64,000 nucleotides of DNA from positions 9,194,157 through 9,258,156 of the forward strand of contig JARUPZ010000023.1 of NCBI GenBank assembly GCA_031213475.1. The letters are read 5' to 3'. The notes under the pieces are model-generated. The model saw only the letters and a program-made list of their open reading frames with translations. It had not been told where the DNA came from and searched no databases. This DNA is from Nereocystis luetkeana. Its lineage: Eukaryota; Sar; Phaeophyceae; Laminariales; Laminariaceae. This document shows, one piece after another, positions 10,693 to 23,307 of this stretch (positions are counted from its first letter, which is position 1; each line of letters begins with the position of its first letter). The position numbers were made by a program, and so were the translations under genes.

Positions 10693-13600
10693 GCAGCTCC
10701 TGTTTCAAAACGCTATCGCGGCTGAGAACACGACGAATGCTGAAGATCCTGTTGAGAGACTGGCACCACAACCACTGGCTGCTCTACGTGTACAATGTAC
10801 TGTGAGCGACCATAAAGCACAGAGAGAATGCGAGCTTCATGCAAAACGCAAGCCCTAACAAGACGCACAACTAGACGAGAAGGCTTCGTGGGATCGACTG
10901 ATAGAAACATACACAAATGTTCACCGTACCAGTACCAGAGGATAAACGGAAGAGGATTATATGTTATATGAAGTTGTTGCTGACTGCTGACTGCATTAGG
11001 ACTGGCATCAAACTGCAACAAGCAAACGCCAGCGCATTTGGTGATATCCCTTCAAGCAACAGCTTCCTCACTACAGGACGTCCTTCTGGTTTTCAACACT
11101 CTAATAATAGCAGCAAAGGCGCGGAGACATGCGACATCGCCGCTTACCGCACACCCCGAACCAGCCTGTCCTAACCCTTGCACTGACCCCATACGCCCCT
11201 CACCTCCAGCCTCCGCAAGTCCAGAAGCCCCATCCAAGACGCCTCGGAGTAGCTCACGGGTGCGCTCGGCAGGCAGCACCACCTCGCCGCGACGAGGCTC
11301 GGTAGCGTCTGCCAAACCTCAATACACCGCTGCCGCTGCCGCTGCTGTGCGTCGGCTTTCGGCATTCGGTTCCCTCCGAGACCACGCCCATTTGACGACG
11401 CGTCCCCCTCCAGCCATTGCAGCAGCTGCACCGGCGCGTACGAAACGTGCATCGTCGTGCCCGTCCGCCGGCGCGCCTCCTCCAGGCCTCCGGTCCCGTC
11501 GCGGCCCGTCCTTTCGAGGGCCTCTCAGAACCGTTACATGGCGCCCGCGGAGGCCGAGGACGTGTTGGCGTAGGTGTACACCGGGGTGCACGGCCAGCCG
11601 TCCCCGTCGACACCAATGAGGTTATTCCGAAGCACGCGATGGCGACGGCAACCACGGCGTGCGAAATATCTCGCAAGCGCAGCTCGCTTCAGAACGGGAG
11701 CGGAGCGGCGAGGCGGCAAGGCGGCAAGAAGGGGGGCGCGTGAGCGTGGTCGCATAGGCGTGTTCATCGTGCGTGATGTTTTGGGAAGAGGCAGGCAGGA
11801 GTGTGGTAGATCGGTGAGGAGATGTCTGGCCAGCGCTTGTTCGTCGCACTAATGTGACTCGTCTGGAGTCGAAAAACAACCGCACCGAGACATAAAAAAC
11901 GTTCCATGGTCCAGGTGCCTGCGTGGATTGCTTGGTACCCGTCCTGTTTTCTGGGGGAGCCGACAGGCCACCATAGCTGTTTCCAGCTGCGGGCATCGCG
12001 CGCGTTTCTGCGGGAGCCAGCGGAGTGAGCGGTATCTCTTGTGGATGCTTCAAGGCTGAAGCCATCGAGAAACGCCGGCATCGGGCAGCTCTTCACAACT
12101 GTCAGCACAATTACAGCATGCAGCCAAGGTGGTTCGAGTGTTTTAACAGCATGTACGTCTCGGGTTGGACGTTGGGCGCGATCCCTAGACCCCCAGGTGA
12201 TTTTCGTCTGTTCTATTGCTACAAAATATGAACTAAGACCTACGCCAATGGGAAAGCGAAGTATCAATAATTTTTTTGAATTTCAAAGATACCCTCCAGA
12301 ATTTTTTAGAACACGCTTCCTATGGGCACGGTGAGAAAAAAAAAAGTTCCAAACTTTTGGGAAAGCCCGAAAAAAGCAAATCTGGGGCCGATGTTGGCGC
12401 CAACATCAGCTTGAGAAAAACTCAGGCCGATCTTTGGTTCGAAGCGGTGAGATTCCGAGTCCATGACAGACATCGATCGGCAAAACCAAAGACTGCGTCA
12501 TGAATTCTGAACGGGGTGCGCTCGTTAGGGGCTCCGACCCACCCTAGGGTCACCGTCTTCACACCATGGCCGGTGTCGTGTGGCGGGGGCTGACGAGGCG
12601 TATGATAAACAAACAATTGGCCGCTGGTGTGCACCAAACAGAAGACAAAACTTCTCCATCCGTCTCAAATGGCAAAAAATAGACTTTTGTTCAGGTTTGG
12701 GAGGATACCGTAGGACGCCGCCGCTCTCGCCCCCTAGACCATGGACCCACCCGATATCTTCGAGGCCGCCATCTATATTCGTTTGCCTTGTTGCCGGACA
12801 CCGAGTGGGTTGCCCGTGGGCTGCGTCTATGTTGAGATCGAGCGTCGATCGCCGCACGAGCTGCTTTCTACCAGCGTGTTGACAATTTGCAAGCAGAAAA
12901 AACAAATTGCGCCGCCTGCAGCCATTGGAGGAAGAAAAAAAGAAAAAAAGAAAAAATCAAAACTTTTTTTCGCTTTTTTCCCACAGCGGCGGTGCGAGGA
13001 AATTTTCGGTTGTTCTTTGAAGGCAATATGTTTGAAAAAAAACTTTTAAACTTCGCGTTTCCATTGGCATAGGTCTAACCCCGGAGAAGGCAAACTGAGA
13101 CATGGAGAACTTGCAGGGACTTAAAACTTTCAGGCCCTTTTGACCCAATCTGAAGGCTGCGATCATATAGTGCGCGTACGTTAAGAACAGTGTGGCAAAC
13201 AGCAGCAGAAGATCCATTCCCAGACACCACAGCAGGTACATCAATGATAACAGTGTTAGTGTTCGAAAGAGTCCACAGCTGAACTTAACCAACAGCAGCA
13301 GTGTACAGCACCCCCCCCCCCATTGCCTACCCCAAGATTAACGCGGCAGCGGAGAATGCTGCTGTTTTCTCAAGTAGCTGGGCTACAGCAGTGGGCGCAC
13401 GGTCAAATTGGTGTCCATGCTTCATGTCTTGTTTTTTTTTCAACCTTGACCTCAGAGTAATTTTAGTATAGGGTTTATACTGTAGTTGGTCCCACTGCTG
13501 TTGAGCTTCTCTTTTTTTTTCAACCCAATGTTTTTGTTGTTCGTGCCGATCTGAGCCTATTTTTCTCGACATAATGTTTCTTACCTGCGGGCGCCCAGTA

Positions 13601-13709
13601 CTGCTGTACACATGAATACAAGTGCGCATGTTAAATACGTATGATACCAGCATCGTGTCTTGACAACAGAACGGAGAAGTAAAAATCTGCAAAACTCAAA
13701 TTTGAAAGT
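10693..13709. other. GC-rich then A/T-tract-rich stretch, no supported gene
   Basis: Positions 11150-11760 are GC-rich with overlapping open frames on both strands, the longest 11038-11619 plus (193 codons, Ala/Pro/Arg-rich). A one-base indel between the copies at about 11626 lies just past that frame and breaks several of the overlapping ones, so none looks constrained. Positions 12260-13060 carry A and T homopolymers. C tracts lie near 13310. I see no family, exon structure or RNA gene. Confidence 0.5.
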
Positions 13710-14300
13710 TTGAAAGTTCGCGAATCATCTGCAGAGTATCACCATACGAATATGACCATCAAGTCGAACGTTGAGGCTATGAGTATCATGCGTCGGCACC
13801 GTCTCGGAAACGCCGTTGTTACACCTTGGAGTCGCACCTTAGACTGCTGCGTCAACAGCATAACATCACCAGGCAAGCAAACACACATCTACGTACGAGT
13901 AGTGCATCGTCCTCACCGAAAGCAGCGATCGACAGCTCGATCGACGAGATCAATGACTTCGTCCGCATCGGCAGTCCCGCAATCCCTTACGACCACGTGC
14001 TTCATCTGGACGGCGCAGCCCGGCACCAGCTGCGGTGGCGAGGCCACAAGGTACGCCGAGCACCTCACGGAGGAACTGCCGATGCCAATCGCCAAGAGTA
14101 TACGAGCGCCGCAATCGATGGCTCTCTTTGCTTGCGACATCCCATCACGAATCGCCGGTCCCCGCTTCCGGGTAACAGAAGCAGCGACAGCAACAACAAC
14201 TGAAGAGACGGAGAGCAACACGAGCGCTCGCAGCAGTAGTGTTTGTGACGCCTGTGAGCTCCTTCAATCGCTAGATCGAGATACACCCTGCTTTAAGTAA
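13710..14300 (+). CDS. Open frame of unknown status, copy A
   Basis: A 196-codon frame, Ser/Thr/Arg-rich. A second overlapping frame (13826-14203) is also open. The homologous segment 39040-39630 keeps the 196-codon frame, but in this frame I count about seven amino-acid-changing versus three silent differences, and in the other frame changes including loss of a stop. That pattern argues against strong constraint. No family is recognised; probably non-coding. Confidence 0.2.
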   Translation: MKVRESSAEYHHTNMTIKSNVEAMSIMRRHRLGNAVVTPWSRTLDCCVNSITSPGKQTHIYVRVVHRPHRKQRSTARSTRSMTSSASAVPQSLTTTCFIWTAQPGTSCGGEATRYAEHLTEELPMPIAKSIRAPQSMALFACDIPSRIAGPRFRVTEAATATTTEETESNTSARSSSVCDACELLQSLDRDTPCFK

Positions 14301-14479
14301 CGGTGTAGGCCCTCCACAAGTACTATAGTGCGGCGATGCACGACGACGCGGGTTCGGTGAACATGTTCTGGTCACAGGTCAATGATCAAGTGGCCAAAAC
14401 TGTGGAGGTCAAAGGCGAGGCGCACCGTAGATGTGGCGTTAGTAGCCAAACCGGAGGCGTTCTACGCAAGGAGTTAGGG

Positions 14480-14562
14480 GTTCCGACGTTTCGACATGTT
14501 TCGTTGTTCCGTTTTCGACGTTTCGACATGTTTCGTTGTTCCGTTTTCGACGTTTCGACATG
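14480..14562. repeat. TTTCGACATGTTTCG minisatellite
   Basis: A roughly 36-bp unit (GACGTTTCGACATGTTTCG then TTGTTCCGTTTTC) is repeated about two and a half times. It lies in the 457-bp part of copy A that is replaced by the 22.8-kb block in copy B. Confidence 0.75.
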
Positions 14563-14564
14563 GT

Positions 14565-14700
14565 TTGCTGTTTGGATCGAGCATTCTGCCACTCCGCTTT
14601 TCCACCCCTGCGCTCCCGGCGCGCCGACCCCCCTGGGTCGGCGCGCCGGAGCGTAAGCGCTGAGGAAAGCAGAATGCGGTTCGGTGGCGAGCCGATCCAA
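14565..14700. repeat. Imperfect palindrome / hairpin
   Basis: The core stem CGGCGCGCCGACCC is separated by CCCT from its perfect complement (about 14618-14650). The outer stem pairs GCATTCTGC with GCAGAATGC, and further out TTGGATCG with CGATCCAA. It could be a foldback MITE or a structured element. It is present only in copy A. Confidence 0.7.
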
Positions 14701-14814
14701 GTATGCCTCGCTCCCCGGCGCTTGTGGTTCGCGAATACTTTTCTGCCTGTCGGGAAAATCGGGAAGGTAAAGCTGATTATCGCATGTATGTCTCGTACAT
14801 ACAGCAGTTATTAC

Positions 14815-15060
14815 CTGGTACATCGTAGAGATTGGTCTGTACGGTGTCGGGCGGGCGACTCTTTTCAATCTTGATCCAGCGAATCAAGACAGCGTTCGCT
14901 ATAGCTCTGCCCACCAGCAGCCACGCCATGCTGGCGCTGCCGCTGGGCTGACCGTTGCGTGCCCTGGTGCCACCCCGCACTCCGCCGGCGCCTGGCTTTT
15001 GGTATCCGTTCTGATCGCAGAGGGGTGCCGGTGTCCGTGTGCTCTGTCTTTTTTCGCGCG
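14815..15060 (-). CDS. Probable internal exon, product unknown, copy A
   Basis: On the minus strand an open frame containing MAWLLVGRAIANAVLIRW and KSRPPDTVQTNLYDV ends at a good donor (GATGTACCAG then GTAATA) at 14815. Comparison with the second copy (63619 onward) supports this frame: two substitutions near 15013-15020 are silent here (TGC/TGT Cys, CAG/CAA Gln), but make a stop or amino-acid changes in the other two frames. One two-base difference changes Asp to Ser. The upstream boundary is not resolved. No family is recognised; the short hydrophobic stretch could be a membrane segment. Confidence 0.35.
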
Positions 15061-15285
15061 GCTTTGCTTTTCTTCCAACTGGGGAGTTCTCTTGTCGTCA
15101 CTCGAGTCGAGAACGCCGGATCGAGGCATGTGAACACTGAAGGTGGTACAATAGGTACAAGGTAGCGGTCTCAATGCCCCGCCCGTCGATCGTCGCGAAC
15201 CCATATGGCGCGAAGTCGGGGATCTCCCTTTCTTTCGAAAATAAAGCGACCCGCCTGCCTCAGAGAGAGACCCTCCGTACAGCAA

Positions 15286-16464
15286 GCAGTGCTATCAATA
15301 CCACTCGCACTGTAGTACAGAAGTATACAAACTAAAAAATGAACATCGCTCGCACTTGCTGCCTGCGGGAACCCGATTTTTCCGCCCACTGAAAAGGTAT
15401 TCTACGTAGCGAAGGGATGAGGTCTGGCTGTGCTGATTGATGCCGCTGCTGCCATGCTCGCCACACAGCCTCTCCCCATCCCCTCGCCTGCTGGAATCGA
15501 CCACTCTGGCCCTCACCGCGTTTGGGACCGACCGTCGTTGCGCTATGATAAACTGGTATCTGGTACCTGGTACAGTATACCTGGTATGATACAGCAGTGG
15601 TAGTGGTAGCGTACGAAAGAAGTACAAGTACGTCACTTTGCCGTCCACAAAAAGGTCGGATATTTCGCACCAAGGCGTTTCACAAAAACGACCTACTCGT
15701 ACAGCAACTCTGTTTCCAAGTACTCTAGGTCCGAAATATAAGAACGTTTGTGTATTTATATTCAAAACATACATTCCTTATATTTTGGGAGATAGTGGGA
15801 TATATTAGTGATACTGACACTCGATTCCAGGCGACGACAACCTTGCGTGCATTAACTCACATGTTTCTACCCCCATCTCTTCTCCCCTACCTCTCCATCC
15901 CCACCTCCGTCGGTTGCAAACCAGGTACGAGAGCAGACCCCGTCATCCCGATGCGGCACCTCTTCAAGCGCGAACTATCCGCGTTGTCGCCGGGTAAGGC
16001 CGGATGCGTTGTACCCGAATGAAGGACGCCACCGATCCCGCCGGGAAAACAACGTGAGCCCTCTCAATATGTCCGCCGAACCTTGTACACAAGTAGAAAC
16101 ATCCGTGCGCCGCACGCTTGAGCTATATATACCAGGTATATATGTATATATGTATACTGGCGCTATTCATCTCGACCTACCGTATTCTCGCGTGGAAAAA
16201 TACATGTATACACGAAACTGCGAAGTCAACGCTTCGACCATCGTAGAGAGCGCGAAGTGTGTGCAATGCTCACAGACTCACGGTCACCAGCCCGCGCGCA
16301 TCTTGCTGTCCGTCTTGTTCCGTGCCCGCACACCATGATACAGGCGAGACGGGTCATGTGACGAAGACGAGGGCAGGTGGTGATCGGGAAGCTGTATCGT
16401 GGCACGACCGAGGCGAAGACAGCTCAACCGCGCCGACGTTGTTGTTGTTGTTATATTAGTTCCG
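15286..16464. other. Intervening sequence between copies A and B, no gene
   Basis: Contains clustered CTGGTACCTGGTAC-type motifs (15550-15590), TATATATG runs (16125-16150) and a GTT run at 16438-16453 just before array B. No gene or RNA is recognised. Confidence 0.5.
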
Positions 16465-19437
16465 GTCGTATCTGTTGTTGACGTCTACTTTGGGATTGCT
16501 TTTGAGTGTGACAAGGTTGTCGGTGAGAGTCGGAGTATAGAAGTGGAGTACCGGTGTTACTCGCGATGGGCGTTTGGATGTTTCCGCCGGTAGCGACGCC
16601 ACGGAGTTCTTCCTGCCGTACAGAGCGTTTCTATCGTTTGGACTTGCACATGAGAATGACCTCTGGTGGGAGGCAGGCCTCTTCAAACAGGCTGTAAGTG
16701 CGAACACAAGTTTCTAGGTCGCTCGTTTTCGTGGCGACCAGTGTTGTGCGTTCGGTTCTCTGGCGCGGTGTATCCCGCGGGTGCTCTCCATGTCATAGAC
16801 AGCTACGTTGATGCGGCAGGAATCGAGGGTGGCTCCCCCCCCTCGGCTCTGATCCTTGGTCTGGGTAACTCAGCCTCTCGCGTTAACTCGCGAGGAAAAC
16901 AATAATGGCGTCGGGCAATCACGCGGTCCGTCGGGGTTAGTGTTATTGAACACAACACTAAAATTTGTAGCGTTCACGGAGGTTTCCGTTAATCGGCGAC
17001 GTTTCTTCGTGAATGCTGCATTGAAGGTACACTATCTACTTTTGTAAGTCGGTTGTCGGTGATGTCTTTGTTGATGTTTAGTTCGGGGTCGCTGTGCATG
17101 TGACAAGGTCGTCAGTGGGAGTCGGGGTATAGAAGTGGAGTACCGGTGTTACTCGCGATGGGCGTTTGGATGTTTCCGCCGGTAGCGACGCCACGGAGTT
17201 CTTCCTGCCGTACAGAGCGTTTCTGTCGTTTGGACTTGCACATGAGAACGACCTCTGGTGGGAGGCAGGCCTCTTCAAACAGGCTGTAAGTGCGAACACA
17301 AGTTTCTGACACTAGGTCGCTCGTTTTCGTGGCGACCAGTGGTGTGCGTTCGGTTCTCTGGCGCGGTGTATCCCGCGGGTGCTCTCCATGTCATAGACAG
17401 CTACGTTGATGCGGCAGGAATCGAGGGTGGCTCCCCCCCCTCGGCTCTGATCCTTGGTCTGGGTAACTCAGCCTCTCGCGTTAACTCGCGAGGAAAACAA
17501 TAATGGCGTCGGGCAATCACGCGGTCCGTCGGGGTTAGTGCTATTGAACACAACACTAAAATTTGTAGCGTTCACGGAGGTTTCCGTTAATCGGCGACGT
17601 TTCTTCGTGAATGCTGCATTGAAGGTACGCTATCTACTTTTGTAAGTCGGTTGTCGGTGATGTTTTTGTTGATGTTTCGCTCGGGGTTGCTGTGCATGTG
17701 ACAAGGTTGTCAGTGGGAGTCGGGGTATAGAAGTGGAGTACCGGTGTTACTCGCGATGGGCGTTTGGATGTTTCCGCCGGTAGCGACGCCACGGAGTTCT
17801 TCCTGCCGTACAGAGCGTTTCTGTCGTTTGGACTTGCACATGAGAATGACCTCTGGTGGGAGGCAGGCCTCTTCAAACAGGCTGTAAGTGCGAACACAAG
17901 TTTCTGACACTAGGTCGCTCGTTTTCGTGGCGACCAGTGTTGTGCGTTCGGTTCTCTGGCGCGGTGTATCCCGCGGGTGCTCTCCATGTCATAGACAGCT
18001 ACGTTGATGCGGCAGGAATCGGGGGTGGCTCTCCCCCCTCGGCTCTGATCCTTGGTCTGGGTAACTCAGCCTCTCGCGTTAACTCGCGAGGAAAACAATA
18101 ATGGCGTCGGGCAATCACGCGGTCCGTTGGGGTTAGTGCTATTGAACACAACACTAAAATTTGTAGCGTTCATGGAGGTTTCCGTTAATCGGCGACGTTT
18201 CTTCGTGAATGCTGCATTGAAGGTACGCTATCTACTTTTGTAAGTCGGTTGTCGGTGATGTCTTTGTTGATGTTTAGTTCGGGGTCGCTGTGCATGTGAC
18301 AAGGTTGTCAGTGGGAGTCGGGGTATAGAAGTGGAGTACCGGTGTTACTCGCGATAGGCGTTTGGATGTTTCCGCCGGTAGCGACGCCACGGGGTTCTTT
18401 CTGCCGTACAGAGCGTTTCTGTCGTTTGGACTTGCACATGAGAACGACCTCTGGTGGGAGGCAGGCCTCTTCAAACAGGCTGTAAGTGCGAACACAAGTT
18501 TCTAGGTCGCTCGTTTTCGTGGCGACCAGTGGTGTGCGTTCGGTTCTCTGGCGCGGTGTATCCCGCGGGTGCTCGCCATGTCATAGACAGCTACGTTGAT
18601 GCGGCAGGAATCGAGGGTGGCTCTCCCCCCTCGGCTCTGATCCTTGGTCTGGGTAACTCAGCCTCTCGCGTTAACTCGCGAGGAAAACAATAATGGCGTC
18701 GGGCAATCACGCGGTCCGTCGGGGTAAGTGTTATTGAACACAACACTAAAATTTGTAGCGTTCACGGAGGTTTCCGTTAATCGGCGACCTTTCTTCGTGA
18801 ATGCTGCATTGAAGGTACACAATCCACTTTTGTAAGTCGGTTGTCGGTGATGTTTTTGTTGATGTTTAGTTCGGGGTTGCTGTGCATGTGACAAGGTCGT
18901 CAGTGGGAGTCGGGGTATAGAAGTGGAGTACCGGTGTTACTCGCGATGGGCGTTTGGATGTTTCCGCCGGTAGCGACGCCACGGAGTTCTTCCTGCCGTA
19001 CAGAGCGTTTCTGTCGTTTGGAGTTGCACATGAGAATGACCTCTGGTGGGAGGCAGGCCTCTTCAAACAGGCTGTAAGTGCGAACACAAGTTTCTAGGTC
19101 GCTCGTTTTCGTGGCGACCAGTGTTGTGCGTTCGGTTCTCTGGCGCGGTGTATCCCGCGGGTGCTCTCCATGTCATAGACAGCTACGTTGATGCGGCAGG
19201 AATCGAGGGTGGCTCCCCCCCCTCGGCTCTGATCCTTGGTCTGGGTAACTCAGCCTCTCGCGTTAACTCGCGAGGAAAACAATAATGGCGTCGGGCAATC
19301 ACGCGGTCCGTCGGGGTAAGTGCTATTAAACACAACACTAAAATTTGTAGCGTTCACGGAGGTTTCCGTTAATCGGCGACGTTTCTTCGTGAATGCTGCA
19401 TTGAAGGTACGCTATCTACTTTTGTAAGTCGGTTGTC
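16465..19437. repeat. 598-bp tandem satellite array, copy B
   Basis: A diverged partial unit (16465-16715) precedes full units starting at 16716, 17314, 17912, 18504 and 19096. The order of unit variants matches array A: units with GACACT first, the CGGGGGTGGCTC variant in the third unit, then units lacking GACACT. The array was therefore amplified before the large duplication. It ends at the same point (GTCGATGATG) as array A. Confidence 0.95.
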
Positions 19438-20146
19438 GATGATGAAAACGTCACCGCTCGTTTAGCACGGCCAAATGGATGTCTCTTAGGTGGGTGGACG
19501 AGATTCTCTAGGAGTGTTGTCTACATGCTGAGATTGTAAAAGTAGAAACGGAGTTTTGATGAGAGATACGGACGGAATTAGCTATTGATATTACCAACGT
19601 GCAACAACAACATGGGAAGATTTGTGACGATTTGCAAGTATGTTGCAGGTTGTCTTTCACGACTTGCGTCTGATCGTCCGTCAAGGACATAGATCCAAGC
19701 GCCATTCTTCTCCGCTGGACACCGTGAAGTCGGGCCTGTTTCACGCGCCCGCGTTTCAGCATCCCCAGAGGGCTACGTATGCTGTGCCCTCGCCATGTTC
19801 CGCGTTTCCACGACGGCGCCTCTTACTAATAGCAGGCCACCGTGATGTGTGACCTGTCTTCTGTGGACTCCGTTTTCGCACAATGATCCATTTTGCTTTC
19901 CCGCTCGACCGGGACGACCTCTCTATCCTTTCCCTACCTGCCCTTCCGCCGTTGAAAACCTAATGGGCACGGCTCGACCATCCCCTTGACAAAATGAGTA
20001 GCAACCACTCAATCGGCCGAACTCACAGCTGACGTACTCGTGGTAATTTAATCAGATATTCTCGACGTCATTACCGCCGCCGACACTCTCGGACAGTCGG
20101 CCTTTGACCTTACCCACGTGTATTCCACGGACCGATACGTTGCGTC

Positions 20147-20440
20147 GTGTTGGCAGCCACCCCGTTCAAGGTTTTTTGGCAGTGGTTTTCGTCGATATTT
20201 TGGTTCGCCAGTGATCAATGCTTCGTATTCCTGCACGGGGGAGTGTACACATGGTCACCAAAAAGGCTTGAGTTCTGTAAGGACCACTCCGAGCTGGAGC
20301 GCATTATGAGCTCGTCAGATCCGCTGTCGCACAATCTAATATACCTGGTGCCAACAGGTCGTAGCGAACGTGGTTTGGATTACGTGTTAGTAGGTGGGAG
20401 CGCGAACGGGAAACGCTGTAAGCTCTCGCTGCCACTTTAG
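20147..20440 (+). CDS. Unrecognised possible coding segment, copy B
   Basis: Copy of 3432-3725 with the same 97-codon frame and the same apparent phase break upstream. No difference between the copies was noticed in the frame, which is uninformative given their overall similarity. Confidence 0.2.
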   Translation: MLAATPFKVFWQWFSSIFWFASDQCFVFLHGGVYTWSPKRLEFCKDHSELERIMSSSDPLSHNLIYLVPTGRSERGLDYVLVGGSANGKRCKLSLPL

Positions 20441-21269
20441 CTAATTGCACACATAATCCGATAATGAAACAGCACCTGTTGAACAGTGACCCTTGGCGTT
20501 TGGCTGAAGCCAGCCTTTCGAACCTCGAGCCATGTTGCCCGTAGGGCGGGTAGGGTACCAACCATTTCTCAATTAATACATAGCTACACACCTCACCCAA
20601 AACCTCGATTCTGGAACAAAGTGTACCTCCCTCCTTCAAGTGTTGCGTTTCACGGCGGGGAGCTTGGTTCGACAACACCTACCGCCAGCCACCAGCTGGC
20701 CACACACAAACACAGATCACTCAACTCACGGTCACCAGTACTCGTGTGGACGGCGCAGACGCCGAGCATGAAAGCGTATCTCACGGGTAAGGTCGATCGA
20801 TCAGCAGCGGCACCAGCATCACCATCGCCGCCACCGCCACCACCTCCACCAACCACCACCTCAATATCCCCCCACAGCAACCCGCAACACAGCGCAAGCA
20901 CAACCATCAGAACAGCCATCAGCTGGCACCGCAACAGTGCTTGGGACAGGGGCGGGAAGGAATAAGAAGACGTCGCCTGCCTATGTGGCAGTACTTCTCG
21001 GAGTTGAGTCGCCGGTCATGAAGAAAAGCGTCAAGTGCGCGGTAGTCACAGAGTTACGTGCCTCGGGACGACTCCTTGCGCGCAACCAGCAGTGCAGGGA
21101 ACTCTTCACGTACAACCGCGCCGACCCTGCGGCGAGAAATGAAAGCTCCGGGACAAGCAGTCAGCTGTGCCATCTGAACGAGTATTACACCCCCTAGTAC
21201 AAGGTGGCGATCAAGGCCAGCCGTCTATCGACATCCACCAGGAAGAAGCGTTCCCTCCCGTGCCGTCGT

Positions 21270-21631
21270 CGAGTTTTTCTTCTACCATCCCGACCCGTCG
21301 TGACAAAACTCACATTGCGCTTTACCGTCCCGTCTCGTCACCAAAACCTGTGCGTACCGTCCCGTCCCGCCGTGAATGTATAATCATAATGATTCACCGT
21401 CCCTTTCCACCGAGGGAAACAATAGTTACTATCCCGTCTCGTTCCGTCGTGAAATGGCCTATTGAGTTGAGTTTTACCGTCCCGTCCCGTCCCGTCGATA
21501 AATTGTGCATCCGCTGTCCTGTCCCGTCCCGCCCCGCCAATGTTTCATGTCTCCATTTTACCGTCCCGTTTTCATTTTTCTTTCCTGTCCAACAAGTCAA
21601 AACTGTCCCGTCCCGTCCCGTCACGGTTCTC
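21270..21631. repeat. Degenerate CCGTC/CCCGT minisatellite, copy B
   Basis: Counterpart of 4555-4916. Confidence 0.85.
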
Positions 21632-22299
21632 AGCCAATGTGACATGCCTGGCTATTATTGAACTCGGGAAAGGCGGATATAATGTTGGCCTTAGCCAGCG
21701 GAGTTCGGGGACGAGGAAGACTCAGTGTATGCAGATGGAGCAGCGATATGTGGGCAAGATCCAAACGGACAAAGACGGCGTATATCACTATTTTTTGTTG
21801 TATAAGATCTGCCGCTGCAATAGCCTCTAGGTAGAGCTAGAGGACACTACTGGCTCTATACGTCTGATAGTTTCTCTTTTCAGCTCGCCTGTCTAGAAAA
21901 CTGAGCACGTCTCGCTGGGAAACTTGTGTAGATGTTTCAACAACAACAGTATATTCAGCGATCTCATTCAACCTCGGTATACACAAAGTCTTCGAAAGCA
22001 CCGCCTGAAACATTCTAGTACACCTCGGGCAGATCATGATCTACGGTATAGATCATCCGCTATAGTTCCTCACCTGCCGTTGTGAGAGGTTGTGCAGGAT
22101 CTGCATATATAATACAGATCCAACCCATCAGGGAGTATGTGTTAGAATCATGCAGACTACGTGGGTCCCACCAGGAAACACGATGAGCGGTAGATCATAC
22201 AAGACCATGAACAGATCCATCTGGGTTGAAATATCTAGATGAGGTGGGAATTGATAATCTGTCAGAGGTGTTAAAACATGCGATAGACAGACGTACCTA

Positions 22300-23307
22300 T
22301 GTTAAGTGTGAAGCAGTAGGCACTGACTGCTGCTAGCAGGTGTGCCTTTGACTCTGCTCTGGTCACTCATATAAGGAGCCTGACGATGTCAAAAGTTATA
22401 GGCTCTTGTATTAGTTGCTGCTTGCCCAGTCAGATGTCTTCTGAACGAAGGAGCGACACATTCATCAGAAAGGCAGGCGATAACGCCTGCTAGATGGGAT
22501 GAGGGGACGCTTGATCTAAATCATAACTCCGCAACAGGAGAAAGGGGATACCATAGCACCAGCCCACCCTGAAGGGTCGCATATGCAGATTCATAGAAAA
22601 TCAGGCAGGAACCCAATCCACCAGGAGAACTCGGAGAATGGGTCGAAGATGCGGCGCTTCACCACCCACTCCCACACCTCTAACTCGTAAGGCTGAAGAC
22701 AATTACACGTGTACACCGCGAGGCAGCGAAGAGTGATCCAGCCCACGACGCTGCCGTGAGGCGTGCTTATGCCAACATCAACGCCCACAAAATCGAACGT
22801 GTCACACCTATGCTGTTTCACACAGCTCTCGACAAAACCAACGCAGCACACCAGTTAACACGTAGTGTCAAACTCCCGGTAGCAGACATACTACAATGTA
22901 TGTAGTACAATGTGACGACAAATGCTGCGACGGTCTAGACTTCGAGCCTGGGGTTCTCGGTTGGGAACTCCCGCTTCGCAAATGCGTTCAGAGAGCCATC
23001 ACACCCGATAAAACCTCGTTCGTGTTGGTGCCGTTGTCCGCTGCTTGGGCGGAGAACGAGCGCTGGCGGGGGTCCTTGCCCAGTTTGAGTGATTTCGGCC
23101 CTACCGACGACACCAGTGTTAAGTGTAAGGCAGCATGGATCTAGGGACCGACTACTTCATGCAGATGTGCCTCTGGCTCTGCTTTGGTCACTTACCAAAA
23201 GTGTTTGACAATGTTAGAAGCTACAGGCTCTTGTACTAGTTGCTGCTTGCCTCGCCAGATGTATTCTAAACGAAGGGGCGAGGCATTCATCAGTAAGGCA
23301 GGCGATA
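22300..23307. mobile_element. About 1-kb element flanked by direct repeats, copy B
   Basis: Counterpart of 5585-6592, with the same two direct repeats of about 190 bp. Confidence 0.5.

Larger units (their letters stand above)
1..15200. repeat. Segmental duplication, copy A (without the large insertions)
   Basis: Positions 1-13621 recur at 16716-30350 (offset 16715, becoming 16716 after a one-base T gain matching copy-A position 11626). Positions 13622-14300 recur at 38952-39630, and 14758 to about 15200 recur at 62441-64000, always in the same order and orientation. Only scattered substitutions separate the copies, for example near 2877, 4052, 8132 and 11380. Copy A lacks the three large blocks of copy B and so serves as the uninterrupted reference. 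The two could be a true tandem duplication or two alleles placed end to end by the assembler. Confidence 0.93.

Noticed and set aside
11038..11619. A 193-residue Ala/Pro/Arg-rich protein
   Set aside because: GC-rich low complexity, overlapping open frames on both strands, and substitutions between copies without a silent bias.
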